Part shown: piece by piece, positions 1-9,380 of the stretch
How the letters are laid out: every line of letters starts with the position of its first letter
Position numbering within the stretch: position 1 is the stretch's first letter
NCBI GenBank assembly: GCA_947475715.1
Contig: CANJNY010000013.1
Span: 1 to 64,000, forward strand
Direction: 5' to 3'
DNA length: 64,000 nucleotides
Origin: Prolixibacteraceae bacterium
GTDB taxonomy: Bacteria; Bacteroidota; Bacteroidia; Bacteroidales; Prolixibacteraceae
Made by a program: the position numbers and the translations under genes
Notes under the pieces: generated by a model
What the model was told of the DNA's origin: nothing
The model's database searches: none
The model's input: only the letters and a program-made list of their open reading frames with translations

Positions 1-306
1 CCTGCCGATTTCGAAACCGAGGAGCCTTATCTGGTTGTGAATTTAAACGATGCCTGTCGTCGTCAACAACTCGGCGAAGGGTGGTTTGCAACCTTTGAGG
101 ATGTTCCCCAAAAGGCAATCAGTATGTCAATCAGGCAGATTATGAAATCAAAATCGATTATCTGTAGTGTTCCTGACGCGCGAAAGAGCCAGGCGGTTTA
201 CAATACCCTAAATAGTGAGATTACACCTGACTGTCCTGCTTCAATTATGAGGAATCATCCGGATACTATTTTATATCTGGACCTGCAATCCTCATCACTA
301 ATTTAA
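1..306 (+). CDS. Glucosamine-6-phosphate deaminase-like protein (NagB family), 3' end only
   Basis: The gene enters from the left edge; about 101 C-terminal residues are present, in frame from base 1. The segment carries the family's C-terminal blocks: [22 protein letters not shown], a VPDARK motif and [16 protein letters not shown]. NagB-type enzymes convert glucosamine-6-phosphate to fructose-6-phosphate and ammonia in the cytoplasm; Bacteroidota also carry paralogues of less certain substrate, so the exact reaction is inferred. A GH92 gene follows 31 bp downstream on the same strand, which fits a role in breakdown of glycans containing mannose and N-acetylglucosamine. The N-terminal part lies outside the window. 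Confidence 0.85.
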   Translation, partial: PADFETEEPYLVVNLNDACRRQQLGEGWFATFEDVPQKAISMSIRQIMKSKSIICSVPDARKSQAVYNTLNSEITPDCPASIMRNHPDTILYLDLQSSSLI

Positions 307-337
307 ATTTTCCAAAGAAAAAACAACTAAACTATTT

Positions 338-2593
338 ATGAATAAGCATCTTAAAAAAGCCTTCTCCGCATTCACTATCTGGCTATTTGTGTGCGGATTT
401 ACACCGGTTGACACCAAAAAGACAAACCTCGATTACGTTGACCCTTACATTGGAGGAATGGGGCATCTGCTCCACCCGACACGTCCCAATGTGCAGCTGC
501 CAAATCAGATGATCCGAATGCACCCGCTGCGTGCCGACTTCCTTGATGACCAGATCAGCTTTTTCCCTTTATCGATCATCTCTCACCGCAATGGAGAACT
601 CTTTGGGGTTCTTCCCGGAACAGGCAAACCGGAAGTAGGAACCTGGAAAGAGCGCCAGACCTACGATCATGATCTTGAAATTGTTCGTCCCTACTATTTC
701 TCAACATATCTGATCGACGAAGATATCAAGGTTGAATTTACCCCGGGAAGCAAGATCGGCTTTTTCCGGTTTAGCTTCCCTGTTCATAGCGAAAAAACAC
801 TAAGGCTTCAGATTAATCAGGAGGGGCATTGGGATGTAATCTCAAAAAACAGCATCGAAGGCGAAGAACAATTTAACGGGATGAAGGGGTACGTTTATGG
901 CGAGTTCAACCAGGATTTTAAAGCTGTGATAAAAAAAGAATCCCGGCTTATCAAAAAGAGCAATAAAACAAAGCAGGAGCCAACAGCCTGGATTGAATTT
1001 TCAAAAGATGAGCCAAAACCCGTCGAATTCAAATATGCAATCTCCTATATCAGCCCCGAACAAGCCAGAATAAACCTCAAAAATGAGATTACAGACTGGG
1101 ATTTTGAGGCACTCAAAAATAAGGGGGAACAGGTTTGGGCCAATACCGTAGACCAGATCAGCATTAAAGGGGCAACCGATGCACAGCGCCGCTCCTTCTT
1201 CACCTCGTTGTACCGCACGTACGAACGAATGGTAAACATCAATGAATATGGCAGTTACTATAGCGCTTACGACCATCAGGTTCACAAAACCGACCGCGAT
1301 TTTTATATTGACGACTGGGTCTGGGACACCTACCTTGCCAACCACCCCTTACGGATGATTCTTCAGCCGCAAAAAGAGGCCGATATGCTTAATTCATATA
1401 CTTTAATGTACGAGCAAGGGGGGTGGATGCCACAATTCCCGCTACTTTATATTGATAATCCTGCGATGAACGGATTCCATTCCACCATTGTTTTTCTCGA
1501 TGCATGGAGAAAAGGGATCCGCGGTTACAATGTGGATAAAGCATACGAAGGGGTAGCGAAAAATGGATACCAGGCAACTTTGCTTCCCTGGAGAAATGGT
1601 CCCACTTGCTCACTTGACACCTTCTACCGCGAAAAAGGATATTATCCGGCCCTCATGCCCGGAGAAGCAGAAACCGTAAAAGAGGTCGACAGCTTTGAAA
1701 AGCGGCAGAGTGTTGCCATCACCCTCGGCGCGAGTTATGACGACTGGGCCCTTTCGGAGATGGCCAAAGAGCTGGGGCACAAAAAAGACCAGGAATATTT
1801 CCACAAACAATCGACCAATTACCGTAATTTATACCGCCCCGACAAGAAACTCATGTGGCCTAAAAATGGCAAAGGGGAGTGGATCGATATCGACCCGAAG
1901 TTTGATGGCGGTCCCGGTGGACGTGACTATTATGACGAGAATAACGGATACACCTATCAGTGGCAGGTACAGGAGGATATCCATGGATTAATTAAACTTA
2001 TGGGTGGGCGCGAGAAATTCACGGCCAATCTCGATCAGCTGTTCCGTGAAGACCTTGGCCGTTCAAAATTCCAGTTCTGGGCCAAATTTGCCGATGCTAC
2101 CGGAATGGTTGGGCAGTTTTCGATGGGCAATGAACCGAGTTTTCATATTCCATGGCTGTATAATTATTCAGGCGAACCGTGGAAAACTCAAAAAAGAGTT
2201 CGGTTTTTACTCGATGTCTGGTTCCAGGATAATATTTTCGGAATCCCCGGAGATGAAGATGGCGGAGGTATGACAGCCTTTGTAGTCTTTGCATCAATGG
2301 GTTTCTATCCGGTCACCCCCGGACTGCCGGTTTACAATATCGGAAGTCCCGTTTTTGAGGAGGTCAAAATAAAACAGAACAACGGCAAAACCTTCACAAT
2401 CGTTGCGCATAATTATGCAAAGGGAAATAAATATATCCAGTCGGCTAAGTTAAATGGCCAACCGTTAAACCGTCCGTGGTTTACACACACAGACCTGATA
2501 AACGGAGCAACGATCGAGCTTGAGATGGGGGCCTATCCGAACAAGAAATGGGGATCATCTGCAGAGGATGCACCACCTTCTGCAATTGAATAG
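338..2593 (+). CDS. GH92 family alpha-mannosidase-like glycoside hydrolase
   Basis: A 751-residue exported protein with an N-terminal hydrophobic signal segment (residues ~5-22); a Cys near residue 19 gives only a weak lipobox. The body matches the GH92 family of calcium-dependent exo-alpha-mannosidases, with DPYIGG near the start, EDIHGLIKLMGG, GNEPSFHIPWLYNY and GFYPVTPG. Glu534, in a DENNGYTYQW context, aligns by eye with the family catalytic acid. The usual base motif is GDEDGGGMTAF (residues 638-648), whereas many characterised members have a G-N-[DE]-D-C-G-Q-M-S-A-W form, so this belongs to a divergent subgroup. The likely action is trimming alpha-mannosides from host or fungal glycans in the periplasm or at the surface. 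Linkage preference cannot be read from the sequence. Confidence 0.9.
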   Translation: MNKHLKKAFSAFTIWLFVCGFTPVDTKKTNLDYVDPYIGGMGHLLHPTRPNVQLPNQMIRMHPLRADFLDDQISFFPLSIISHRNGELFGVLPGTGKPEVGTWKERQTYDHDLEIVRPYYFSTYLIDEDIKVEFTPGSKIGFFRFSFPVHSEKTLRLQINQEGHWDVISKNSIEGEEQFNGMKGYVYGEFNQDFKAVIKKESRLIKKSNKTKQEPTAWIEFSKDEPKPVEFKYAISYISPEQARINLKNEITDWDFEALKNKGEQVWANTVDQISIKGATDAQRRSFFTSLYRTYERMVNINEYGSYYSAYDHQVHKTDRDFYIDDWVWDTYLANHPLRMILQPQKEADMLNSYTLMYEQGGWMPQFPLLYIDNPAMNGFHSTIVFLDAWRKGIRGYNVDKAYEGVAKNGYQATLLPWRNGPTCSLDTFYREKGYYPALMPGEAETVKEVDSFEKRQSVAITLGASYDDWALSEMAKELGHKKDQEYFHKQSTNYRNLYRPDKKLMWPKNGKGEWIDIDPKFDGGPGGRDYYDENNGYTYQWQVQEDIHGLIKLMGGREKFTANLDQLFREDLGRSKFQFWAKFADATGMVGQFSMGNEPSFHIPWLYNYSGEPWKTQKRVRFLLDVWFQDNIFGIPGDEDGGGMTAFVVFASMGFYPVTPGLPVYNIGSPVFEEVKIKQNNGKTFTIVAHNYAKGNKYIQSAKLNGQPLNRPWFTHTDLINGATIELEMGAYPNKKWGSSAEDAPPSAIE

Positions 2594-2675
2594 ATGATTA
2601 AAAATAAATATATTGACAACGACGTAAAGACAAGGCATGCTTAGAGATAAGGCAAGCTTTGTCTCTGTAATCACC

Positions 2676-2709
2676 ATAAAATCAAATCGATTAATTGATT
2701 TGATTTTAT
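2676..2709. terminator. 34-bp near-perfect palindrome, probable bidirectional terminator
   Basis: Arms ATAAAATCAAATC and GATTTGATTTTAT (13 bp each) flank an 8-base AT-rich centre. It lies downstream of the GH92 gene on the plus strand and just past the end of the decayed toxin gene on the minus strand. T-rich sequence follows on the plus strand. A weaker imperfect hairpin (around 2628-2672) precedes it. Confidence 0.5.
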
Positions 2710-2740
2710 GTTTTTGGGAAGGAATATTAAAGGTAGAATA

Positions 2741-3037
2741 CTATCCCTTCATCTTATCAACATCTTGTCTGGAATCAAAAATATCAGTGACATAAATGCA
2801 ATCACCAATAACTCTATAAATTATTTTAAAATGGCTTTCAATAATACGCCAATGACTTTCCTAAATGCTCCAAGAATGGTTCTTTCTGGCCTTTGAGAGG
2901 ATTTAATCACAAACTATCTGCCTTATCTAAGATCCGATCACGGATTGCTATCAATTTTCATGTGAGATTTACGGGCCAATAAAATCCAATAATTCCTCAA
3001 GGCTTTCAAGTGCTTGTTCAGTATTTACAAGCTTCAT
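2741..3037 (-). pseudogene. Decayed ParE/RelE-type toxin gene
   Basis: Reading the minus strand across frames recovers a ParE-like toxin of about 98 residues. It starts MKLVNTEQALESLEELLDFI (ATG at 3037), then hits a stop. It continues in other frames with RDRILDKADSL, a stop, NPLKGQKEPFLEHLGKS, a frameshift, and then a long clean tail, WRIIESHFKIIYRV followed by YVTDIFDSRQDVDKMKG and a stop at 2741. The order of blocks and the RxxY...DxRQ tail are typical of the family, whose members inhibit gyrase or cleave mRNA. At least two in-frame stops and two frameshifts show it is dead. Its start overlaps the antitoxin stop (ATGA), as expected for an original bicistronic TA operon. Confidence 0.75.
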
Positions 3038-3249
3038 TTCCAATTTTTGTCATTTATTACCCGCTCAATATCATCTCTTGAAAATACCTTTCACGCCAAA
3101 ATATCATTTTCTGATTTTTTGGCTCTGGTTATCAGTATTGTCTTTAAAACTTCCTCTTTGCGGAGGGTTTCATAAAACTTGTTAATTAAGCTCTCATCTA
3201 ATTGGTCCAAATGACTATGGATAAAATCTCTTTTTTCAATTATATTCAT
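3034..3249 (-). pseudogene. Decayed type II antitoxin gene, one in-frame stop
   Basis: On the minus strand an ATG at 3249 opens a 71-codon frame ending in TGA at 3034. It is interrupted by a single TGA at codon 52. Before the stop it reads MNIIEKRDFIHSHLDQLDE and ILITRAKKSENDILA; after it, KVFSRDDIERVIND. This layout, a short protein with a RAxxSExDI-[stop]-xVFSRDDIE tail, is typical of small antitoxins paired with ParE/RelE toxins. The stop sits where a glycine codon (GGA) would be expected, so one substitution could explain it. The truncated 51-residue product may still be made, but its partner toxin is more badly broken. Confidence 0.7.
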
Positions 3250-3272
3250 AATTTCAACCTATTAATCTCCAA

Positions 3273-3280
3273 CAAATTTA
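3273..3280 (-). promoter_or_regulatory. -7 box candidate for the decayed toxin-antitoxin operon
   Basis: TAAATTTG on the minus strand matches the Bacteroidota -7 consensus TAnnTTTG, 24 bases upstream of the antitoxin ATG. No convincing -33 TTTG is found at the right spacing. Confidence 0.3.
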
Positions 3281-3434
3281 ATAGTTTTGACTAATTTAAG
3301 AAGATGATATGGTAAAATTATTCAAATTACTTAATTTCAGGATTAGCGATGTGCTGATTCAATAAACACGAAAAAGGTGTAACAAATTATTTGACAGAGA
3401 ATTAAATAAATCCGATCAGCAAAACAGAATCCGT

Positions 3435-5219
3435 ATGACTAACCGCAGAGACTTCCTTAAGAAAAGTGCCTTAACAGGAATCCTTTTATCAGGAGCTACA
3501 GGTTTGAGTAGTGATCTGGCAGCCAGGGACAAATCTGAATTAATGATCGTGCCGGAAAGTAAGAGTTCCAGGCCGATTTTTAATTCAATAACCTTTATCA
3601 CCGGGGAAAGTCCGGGACAACTTACTGTAAAAGCAACACAGATCTTCCTGAGAATTCTGACCGAACGAACAGGACTCAATTTCAGCGGGAATGGGGATAG
3701 CCAACTAACCATCCGGCTAAGAATCGTATCCCAGTCGATGCCCGCTGAAGCCTTCCGGATTGAGAAACCGAAGGAAAACTTCATAATCCTCTCGGCCAGC
3801 GATTCAAATGGCATCCTCTATGGTCTGGGAAAAGTGCTGCATTCATCGGTCATCACAGAGAAAGGATTTGCAACAGGAAACTGGCAGGGATTATCGGTCC
3901 CGGAAAAACCGATCCGCAACATCTATTTTGCAACTCATTTTCATAATTTCTACCACACGGCACCCGTTGAAAAGGTGACCAACTATATTGAGGAGCTTGC
4001 CTTCTGGGGATATAACAACATTGAAGTTTGGTTCGATATGCACGGTTTTGAAGGGATTAATGACCCAAAGGCGGTGGCCATGCTCGACAGACTCGCCCTC
4101 ATCCTAAGGGGAGGCAAAGATGCAGGTATGAAAGTTACGATCTGTATGCTCGGAAACGAAGGGTACAACTCATCGCCAAAGGAATTACGGGCAAAACCTC
4201 CCAGGCAGATCAGACTGCGCGGATGTTACGGAGTTGAGATATGTCCTTCACAACCGGGAGGGACAGAATTGATTCTAACACAGGTTGCAGATGAATTGGA
4301 CGCATTCAACCATCGGGGGGTCATCGTTGATTATATCGTGATATGGCCTTATGACCAGGGTGGCTGCGGGTGCGACAGATGTACCCCTTGGGGAAGTAAC
4401 GGTTATTTAAAATTATCGAAGAAAATAGCTGAACTCGCCCACCAAAAGATCCCCGGTATAAAAACCATCCTCTCCACCTGGCTTTTTGACTGTGTTGAAG
4501 ATGAAGGTGAATGGTCCGGGCTGACAGATGCCTTTGCGAACGAAAAACCCTGGGTCGATTATATCCAGGCCGATTCGCATGAGGCATTTCCAAAATATCT
4601 GAAAGCAAATCCGGTACCTGGAAATTTGCCGCTTCTGAACTTTCCTGAAATCAGCATGTGGGAGTCGTGGCCATGGGGCGGATTCGGAGCAAACCCCTTG
4701 CCTTGTAGGTTTCAGAGGTTATGGGATGAGGTTAAGGATAAAACCGCAGGTGGCGCTCCTTACTCAGAAGGGATCTTCGAAGATATCAATAAGGTGATTT
4801 ATAGCCAGTTTTACTGGTCACGTGACAAACCTGCCACGGAGACAATCAGGGAATATATCGGATTCGAATTCTCACCGGACTATGTCGATGAAATTAGTGA
4901 AGCAATTACCATATTGGAAAAAAATCATGGATTAAGGGGCACATTTAAAGCAGGATCAGTCGTAAAGTTCAATGTCCCCAAGGCTGATTTTGGTGCAGGA
5001 AAGGCTTTTAATCTGCTTAAGTCTGTTGACGAAAAACTTTCCGAAATGATCAAAAATGGGTGGCGGTGGCGTATCCTGCTGCTGCGTGCCATGTTTGATT
5101 ATGAACTACGTAAAAGTGGAGGCATACCCAATGAAGTTGTAGAAAACGGATTTCGGGAGTTATCAGCGATGTATTATGCAGAACATGCGGATGATTCGGT
5201 TCGACCACCGGCAAATTAA
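3435..5219 (+). CDS. Tat-exported TIM-barrel glycosidase-like protein, family not assigned
   Basis: A 594-residue protein opening with a twin-arginine signal (NRRDFLKKS, then a hydrophobic stretch to ~residue 30), so it is folded before export. Residues ~45-150 resemble the alpha/beta N-terminal domain found before GH20, GH67 and GH84 barrels (SDSNGILYGLGKVL). From ~155 a TIM-barrel-like region begins (PIRNIYFATHFHNFYH, WGYNNIEVWFDMHG). A CGCDRC cluster (residues 311-316) is a possible metal site, of a kind seen in DUF4838-like proteins. I do not recognise a characterised family. Its position beside GH92 and NagB-like genes suggests action on an amino-sugar or mannose-containing glycan, but this is inference only. 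A second exported enzyme (18323-19213) also carries a Tat-type signal. Confidence 0.85.
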   Translation: MTNRRDFLKKSALTGILLSGATGLSSDLAARDKSELMIVPESKSSRPIFNSITFITGESPGQLTVKATQIFLRILTERTGLNFSGNGDSQLTIRLRIVSQSMPAEAFRIEKPKENFIILSASDSNGILYGLGKVLHSSVITEKGFATGNWQGLSVPEKPIRNIYFATHFHNFYHTAPVEKVTNYIEELAFWGYNNIEVWFDMHGFEGINDPKAVAMLDRLALILRGGKDAGMKVTICMLGNEGYNSSPKELRAKPPRQIRLRGCYGVEICPSQPGGTELILTQVADELDAFNHRGVIVDYIVIWPYDQGGCGCDRCTPWGSNGYLKLSKKIAELAHQKIPGIKTILSTWLFDCVEDEGEWSGLTDAFANEKPWVDYIQADSHEAFPKYLKANPVPGNLPLLNFPEISMWESWPWGGFGANPLPCRFQRLWDEVKDKTAGGAPYSEGIFEDINKVIYSQFYWSRDKPATETIREYIGFEFSPDYVDEISEAITILEKNHGLRGTFKAGSVVKFNVPKADFGAGKAFNLLKSVDEKLSEMIKNGWRWRILLLRAMFDYELRKSGGIPNEVVENGFRELSAMYYAEHADDSVRPPAN

Positions 5220-5323
5220 TTTGAAAATAAATTAGGATTAACCTGAAAACTTCGGTCTTTTGGACTATATTCCCGAATTATTGTATAAACCCATTTTTTA
5301 TACTAAATCTTAACGAAGCCAAA

Positions 5324-6070
5324 ATGATCCTTAAAATCTTTTATACAATTCTCCCGCTATTTATGGGAATCCTTGTAATCCTATTAATAAATTTCGTAAA
5401 AAAAGGAAGGCTCGGTAAATTAGGAGACTTACAACCTCCTTATATTATGGTGATTGCACTTCAATTTGCGCTTTTCTCAAGCCTTATTTATACTGAAGTA
5501 TGGCAACGAAGTAACCGGGTTAATGCCTTACTTATTCAGGAAGCAAGCATGTGCCGCGGTTTATTGCGGATAACCGAATCTTTACCGGAAGCAGCAACTC
5601 TGAAAATTTGTATTCGAAAATTACTAAATGACATCAAAAAACAGGAGTTAGGAGACACTATTCTGGTTGAAAAATTGATTTTAAATAGCGAAACAGATGT
5701 ATTCTCAAAAGCAATCTGGAGTGATATCTATCGTATTGCGTCAAGCAGAGATTCGATGTTTAATGGTAATACAACAACTCAAATGGTATTTTATAATTTA
5801 GTAGAATCTCTTCGACAATCATGGTTTGAACGAAAACAACTTCGAAAAGCGCATCTCCCTAAACAAAAATTATACTTTTTATTTCTTTTTGGGCTTTTTA
5901 CTCAAATTTCAATTGGGTTTGCATTTTTCTCGGATTCAGGAAAGCGATTTGTGGGAATTATATTATTTAGCCTGGTTTTTGCTTCCGCAATCGGAGTTCT
6001 GACTGTTGCCGATGACCCCTTTTCAACCTCGTATCTAATTAATGCTTCCTCGTTTGAAGATGTGCGATAA
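5324..6070 (+). CDS. DUF4239-like (bestrophin-like) membrane protein
   Basis: A 248-residue protein with four predicted membrane segments in two pairs (about residues 3-25, 40-60, 183-203 and 207-228). They are separated by a soluble loop of ~120 residues containing conserved polar helices (WQRSNRVNALLIQEAS). The two-plus-two layout and the DDPFSTSYLI tail resemble DUF4239 proteins, which are distantly like bestrophin anion channels. The function in bacteria is not established. It lies alone, 104 bp after the Tat-exported gene, and ends before a strong bidirectional terminator that separates it from infB. Confidence 0.6.
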   Translation: MILKIFYTILPLFMGILVILLINFVKKGRLGKLGDLQPPYIMVIALQFALFSSLIYTEVWQRSNRVNALLIQEASMCRGLLRITESLPEAATLKICIRKLLNDIKKQELGDTILVEKLILNSETDVFSKAIWSDIYRIASSRDSMFNGNTTTQMVFYNLVESLRQSWFERKQLRKAHLPKQKLYFLFLFGLFTQISIGFAFFSDSGKRFVGIILFSLVFASAIGVLTVADDPFSTSYLINASSFEDVR

Positions 6071-6118
6071 TAAATTCAATGGGATAATAATCCAGGATAA
6101 CTCATAATGAAAGTATAA

Positions 6119-6149
6119 AAAAAGCCCCATTCGGGGAATGAGGCTTTTA
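6119..6149. terminator. Bidirectional rho-independent terminator
   Basis: A hairpin with outer arms AAAAGCC/GGCTTTT and inner arms CATTC/GAATG around a GGG loop. A-rich sequence precedes it and T-rich sequence follows. It sits between the convergent membrane-protein gene and infB, and serves both. Confidence 0.8.
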
Positions 6150-6170
6150 ACTATATTTATTTTACAATTC

Positions 6171-9100
6171 TTAATCCAGTGTTTTGGCAACAGATACCTG
6201 TTCGAAGGCTTCGATAAAGTCTCCCTCCTTAAGGTCGTTGTAACCCCGGATATTCAGACCGCACTCATAACCTTTGGCAACATCCCTGACGTCGTCCTTG
6301 AAACGTTTTAATGATTCAAGATCGCCTGTGAACACTACGATACCGTCGCGGATAAGGCGAACTTTGGAGTTCCTGGTAATCTTACCATCCCGGACAATAC
6401 ATCCGGCAATGGTGCCCACCTTGGTGATATTAAAGACGTTAAGAATTTCGGCAGTACCCTTGATCTCCTCCTTGATTTCGGGAGCAAGCATCCCTTCCAT
6501 CGCCGATTTAACCTCGTTGATTGCATCATAGATGATTGAGTAGAGCCGGATATCGATCTCCTCCTTCTCTGCAAGTTTTCTTGCACTAAGCGAAGGACGA
6601 ACCTGGAAGCCAACAATAATTGCATTCGATGCAGAGGCAAGCATGACATCCGATTCGGTAATCTGACCAACTGCCTTATGAATTACATTAACCTGAATCT
6701 CACCAACCGAGAGTTTGATTAATGCATCAGCCAAGGCTTCGATAGATCCGTCAACGTCACCCTTGACAATAATATTAAGTTCCTGGAAGTTACCGATCGC
6801 AATACGACGGCCAATTTCATCCAGTGTAATATGTTTTTGAGTACGCAAGCCCTGCTCACGTTGCAATTGTTCCCGTTTATTGGCAATCATTCGTGCCTCA
6901 CGTTCATTCTCCATTACGTTGAACTTATCGCCAGCCTGAGGAGCTCCGTTCAATCCAAGAATAAGCACCGGTTCTGCCGGACCTACCTTGTCGACACGTT
7001 GATTTCGTTCATTAAACATCGCCTTGACGTGACCAAAATGTGGTCCGGCGAGGATTACATCCCCAACACGTAAAGTTCCGTTTTGCACCAGTATTGTGGC
7101 GACATATCCACGACCCTTGTCCAGTGAGGATTCGATTACCGAACCAACAGCCCGTTTGTCCGGATTTGCCCTCAGTTCGAGCATATCGGCTTCAAGCAGT
7201 ACCTTTTCAAGTAACTCCATAACACCTTGTCCACTCTTGGCCGAGATATCCTGTGACTGATATTTACCACCCCAGTCTTCGACCAGGAAGTTCATTGTGG
7301 CAAGTTGTTGTTTGATTTTCTCCGGGTCAGAGGAATGTTTATCAACCTTATTAATCGCAAAAATGATCGGAACCCCTGCCGCAGTTGCGTGATTAATGGC
7401 CTCAACAGTCTGCGGCATCACGTCATCGTCTGCTGCGACAATAATAATTACAATATCGGTAACCTGAGCACCACGTGCACGCATTGCAGTAAACGCTTCG
7501 TGGCCCGGAGTATCGAGGAAGGTAATCTTTCTGCCACCCTCAAGGGTTACATTATAGGCACCGATGTGCTGGGTAATACCTCCTGCCTCACCGGCAATAA
7601 CGTTTGCTTTTCTGACATAATCGAGTAACGATGTTTTACCATGGTCGACATGCCCCATTACGGTAACGATAGGTGGTCTGGCCACAAGTTCAGATTCAAG
7701 ATCCAGTTCTTCAACAATTGCCTCCTGCACCTCAACGGATATGAATTCAACCTTGAACCCAAATTCGTCGGCTACAACAGCCATTGTTTCTGCATCGAGC
7801 CGTTGGTTGATCGAAACGAAAAGCCCCAGCGACATACAGGTGGCAATAATCTTTGTAGGAGGAACATCCATCATCGAGGCAAGTTCATTGACCGATACGA
7901 ATTCGGTTACCTTGATGATGCTCTTGTCCATTTCGTCGCGGGCACTTTGTTCCGCCATTTTCTCACTGAAGGCTAAACGCTTATCCCTGCGATATTTAGA
8001 TCCTTTGGTTTTTTGACCCTTTGTGGTCAGACGGGCCAATGTTTCCTTAATTTGTTTTTGGACATCCTCATCCTTAACCTCCTGTTTAGCAGGAGATTTT
8101 TTCTTAACAACCAGGGAGATCTTCTTCTTTAGTTTATCCGATTTCTCAGGTTTAACTGCATCCTTGCTAAGAGTTAACTCTGCCTTCTTTTCGGGCAGAT
8201 CAACCCTTTCCTTGATATCTTTTGGAACACGCTTGCGTTTCTTCTTGTTTCGCAACAGATTTTCATCAACGCGTGCAGGTTTCTTCTTCTCTTCAACCGG
8301 CAAGTCAATTCTTCCAATTACGGTTGGGCCAGTAAGCTGTTTCCGATCGAGTTTAAATATTTCATCAGGAGCTTCCGCATCATTTGGAATAACATCCCTT
8401 GCACGTATAATCTCAACTCTGGCGGGTCTTTCACGTTCTACCTGCGGTCTGTTTGTTTCCTCTGAGGCTTTACGGGTAATTATCTTCTTTTTAATAATCT
8501 CTCTGGCAGGCTTTTCCGGAGTCCTTACCGGATTAAGATCGATTTTCCCGATTACCTTAATATTATTTTCAATCTGAGAACGGTTAGAGACCATTTCAGG
8601 TTTATTTTCCTCTTTTTCAGCAACTACAACAGGAGCAGCTACCGGAGCGACAGGTTGAGCCTGTTCAATAACTTCAGCAATGGGTTTTAAATCGACAACC
8701 GGAATTTTGGTTTCAGCCGGAACCGTTTCATCAACCTTCTCTGCCGCGGGCTTCTCTTTTTTAACGGGGATTTCGGTTTTTTCCTCTTTGGCCTTTGGTT
8801 TACGGTTAAGACTATCCAAATCAACTTTTCCAACAACCGTTATCTGGGGTCTATCCTCCGGTTCGGTTAAAAGTGTCTGAGTGATTACTGGTTTGGGAAC
8901 CTCGGCAACAGGCTTTGGTGGTGCAACAGGTTCCGCAGTACGGATGTTAAAAACCGGTTCTGACCGTTTTTCTTCCTTGTAATGATGAAGGCTGTGATCC
9001 TTAATCAAAATAGAATCGTCATCACCCTCAGATTCGTCAATCTCTTTTTTTACTGTTTGCACATCGGAAATTGATACCGCCTCATTTTTGGCATGGTGAT

Positions 9101-9314
9101 GTCGAAGATTGAGCTTGTCGGCTTCCATTCTGGCTTCATGATCTTTCCGGAATTGCTTCTCAAGAAGCTCATGCATGTCAGCTTCAATTTTCGTGTTTGG
9201 ATCAGTCGAGATTTTAAAACCCTGCTTTTGAAGGAAATCCACCAATGTAGTGATTCCCACGTTAAGCTCGCGTGCTATTTTACTTAATCTTGATCCTTTT
9301 TCCCCTGTAATCAT
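6171..9314 (-). CDS. infB: Translation initiation factor IF-2
   Basis: A 1047-residue GTPase that brings initiator tRNA to the 30S subunit and promotes subunit joining. An IF2_N domain lies at the N-terminus (residues ~5-50, KIARELNVGITTLVDFLQ). A long charged and proline-rich linker follows (~55-460), then a second IF2_N-like domain (~470-535) and the G domain with GHVDHGKT (554-561), DTPGHEAF and NKVDK. Domains II, III and C2, which binds fMet-tRNA, follow. The large disordered linker is normal for Bacteroidota IF-2. It is the last gene of a rimP-nusA-infB operon, 66 bp after nusA. Confidence 0.98.
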   Translation of the reverse strand: MITGEKGSRLSKIARELNVGITTLVDFLQKQGFKISTDPNTKIEADMHELLEKQFRKDHEARMEADKLNLRHHHAKNEAVSISDVQTVKKEIDESEGDDDSILIKDHSLHHYKEEKRSEPVFNIRTAEPVAPPKPVAEVPKPVITQTLLTEPEDRPQITVVGKVDLDSLNRKPKAKEEKTEIPVKKEKPAAEKVDETVPAETKIPVVDLKPIAEVIEQAQPVAPVAAPVVVAEKEENKPEMVSNRSQIENNIKVIGKIDLNPVRTPEKPAREIIKKKIITRKASEETNRPQVERERPARVEIIRARDVIPNDAEAPDEIFKLDRKQLTGPTVIGRIDLPVEEKKKPARVDENLLRNKKKRKRVPKDIKERVDLPEKKAELTLSKDAVKPEKSDKLKKKISLVVKKKSPAKQEVKDEDVQKQIKETLARLTTKGQKTKGSKYRRDKRLAFSEKMAEQSARDEMDKSIIKVTEFVSVNELASMMDVPPTKIIATCMSLGLFVSINQRLDAETMAVVADEFGFKVEFISVEVQEAIVEELDLESELVARPPIVTVMGHVDHGKTSLLDYVRKANVIAGEAGGITQHIGAYNVTLEGGRKITFLDTPGHEAFTAMRARGAQVTDIVIIIVAADDDVMPQTVEAINHATAAGVPIIFAINKVDKHSSDPEKIKQQLATMNFLVEDWGGKYQSQDISAKSGQGVMELLEKVLLEADMLELRANPDKRAVGSVIESSLDKGRGYVATILVQNGTLRVGDVILAGPHFGHVKAMFNERNQRVDKVGPAEPVLILGLNGAPQAGDKFNVMENEREARMIANKREQLQREQGLRTQKHITLDEIGRRIAIGNFQELNIIVKGDVDGSIEALADALIKLSVGEIQVNVIHKAVGQITESDVMLASASNAIIVGFQVRPSLSARKLAEKEEIDIRLYSIIYDAINEVKSAMEGMLAPEIKEEIKGTAEILNVFNITKVGTIAGCIVRDGKITRNSKVRLIRDGIVVFTGDLESLKRFKDDVRDVAKGYECGLNIRGYNDLKEGDFIEAFEQVSVAKTLD

Positions 9315-9380
9315 ATGTTCCCAAACAGTTAATTATGCTATTGTTCCAACCGAGTTCAACTCATTTTTTCACAAAAATAA

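Noticed and set aside
2708-2896. Plus-strand 62-codon open frame
   Set aside because: It is antisense to the decayed toxin remnant, which gives a clear family match on the minus strand.
8023-8577. Long open frame on the plus strand opposite infB
   Set aside because: It lies entirely antisense to the charged IF-2 linker, whose biased codons leave few stops on the other strand; it has no start context, and its Ser/Phe-rich product resembles no protein family.
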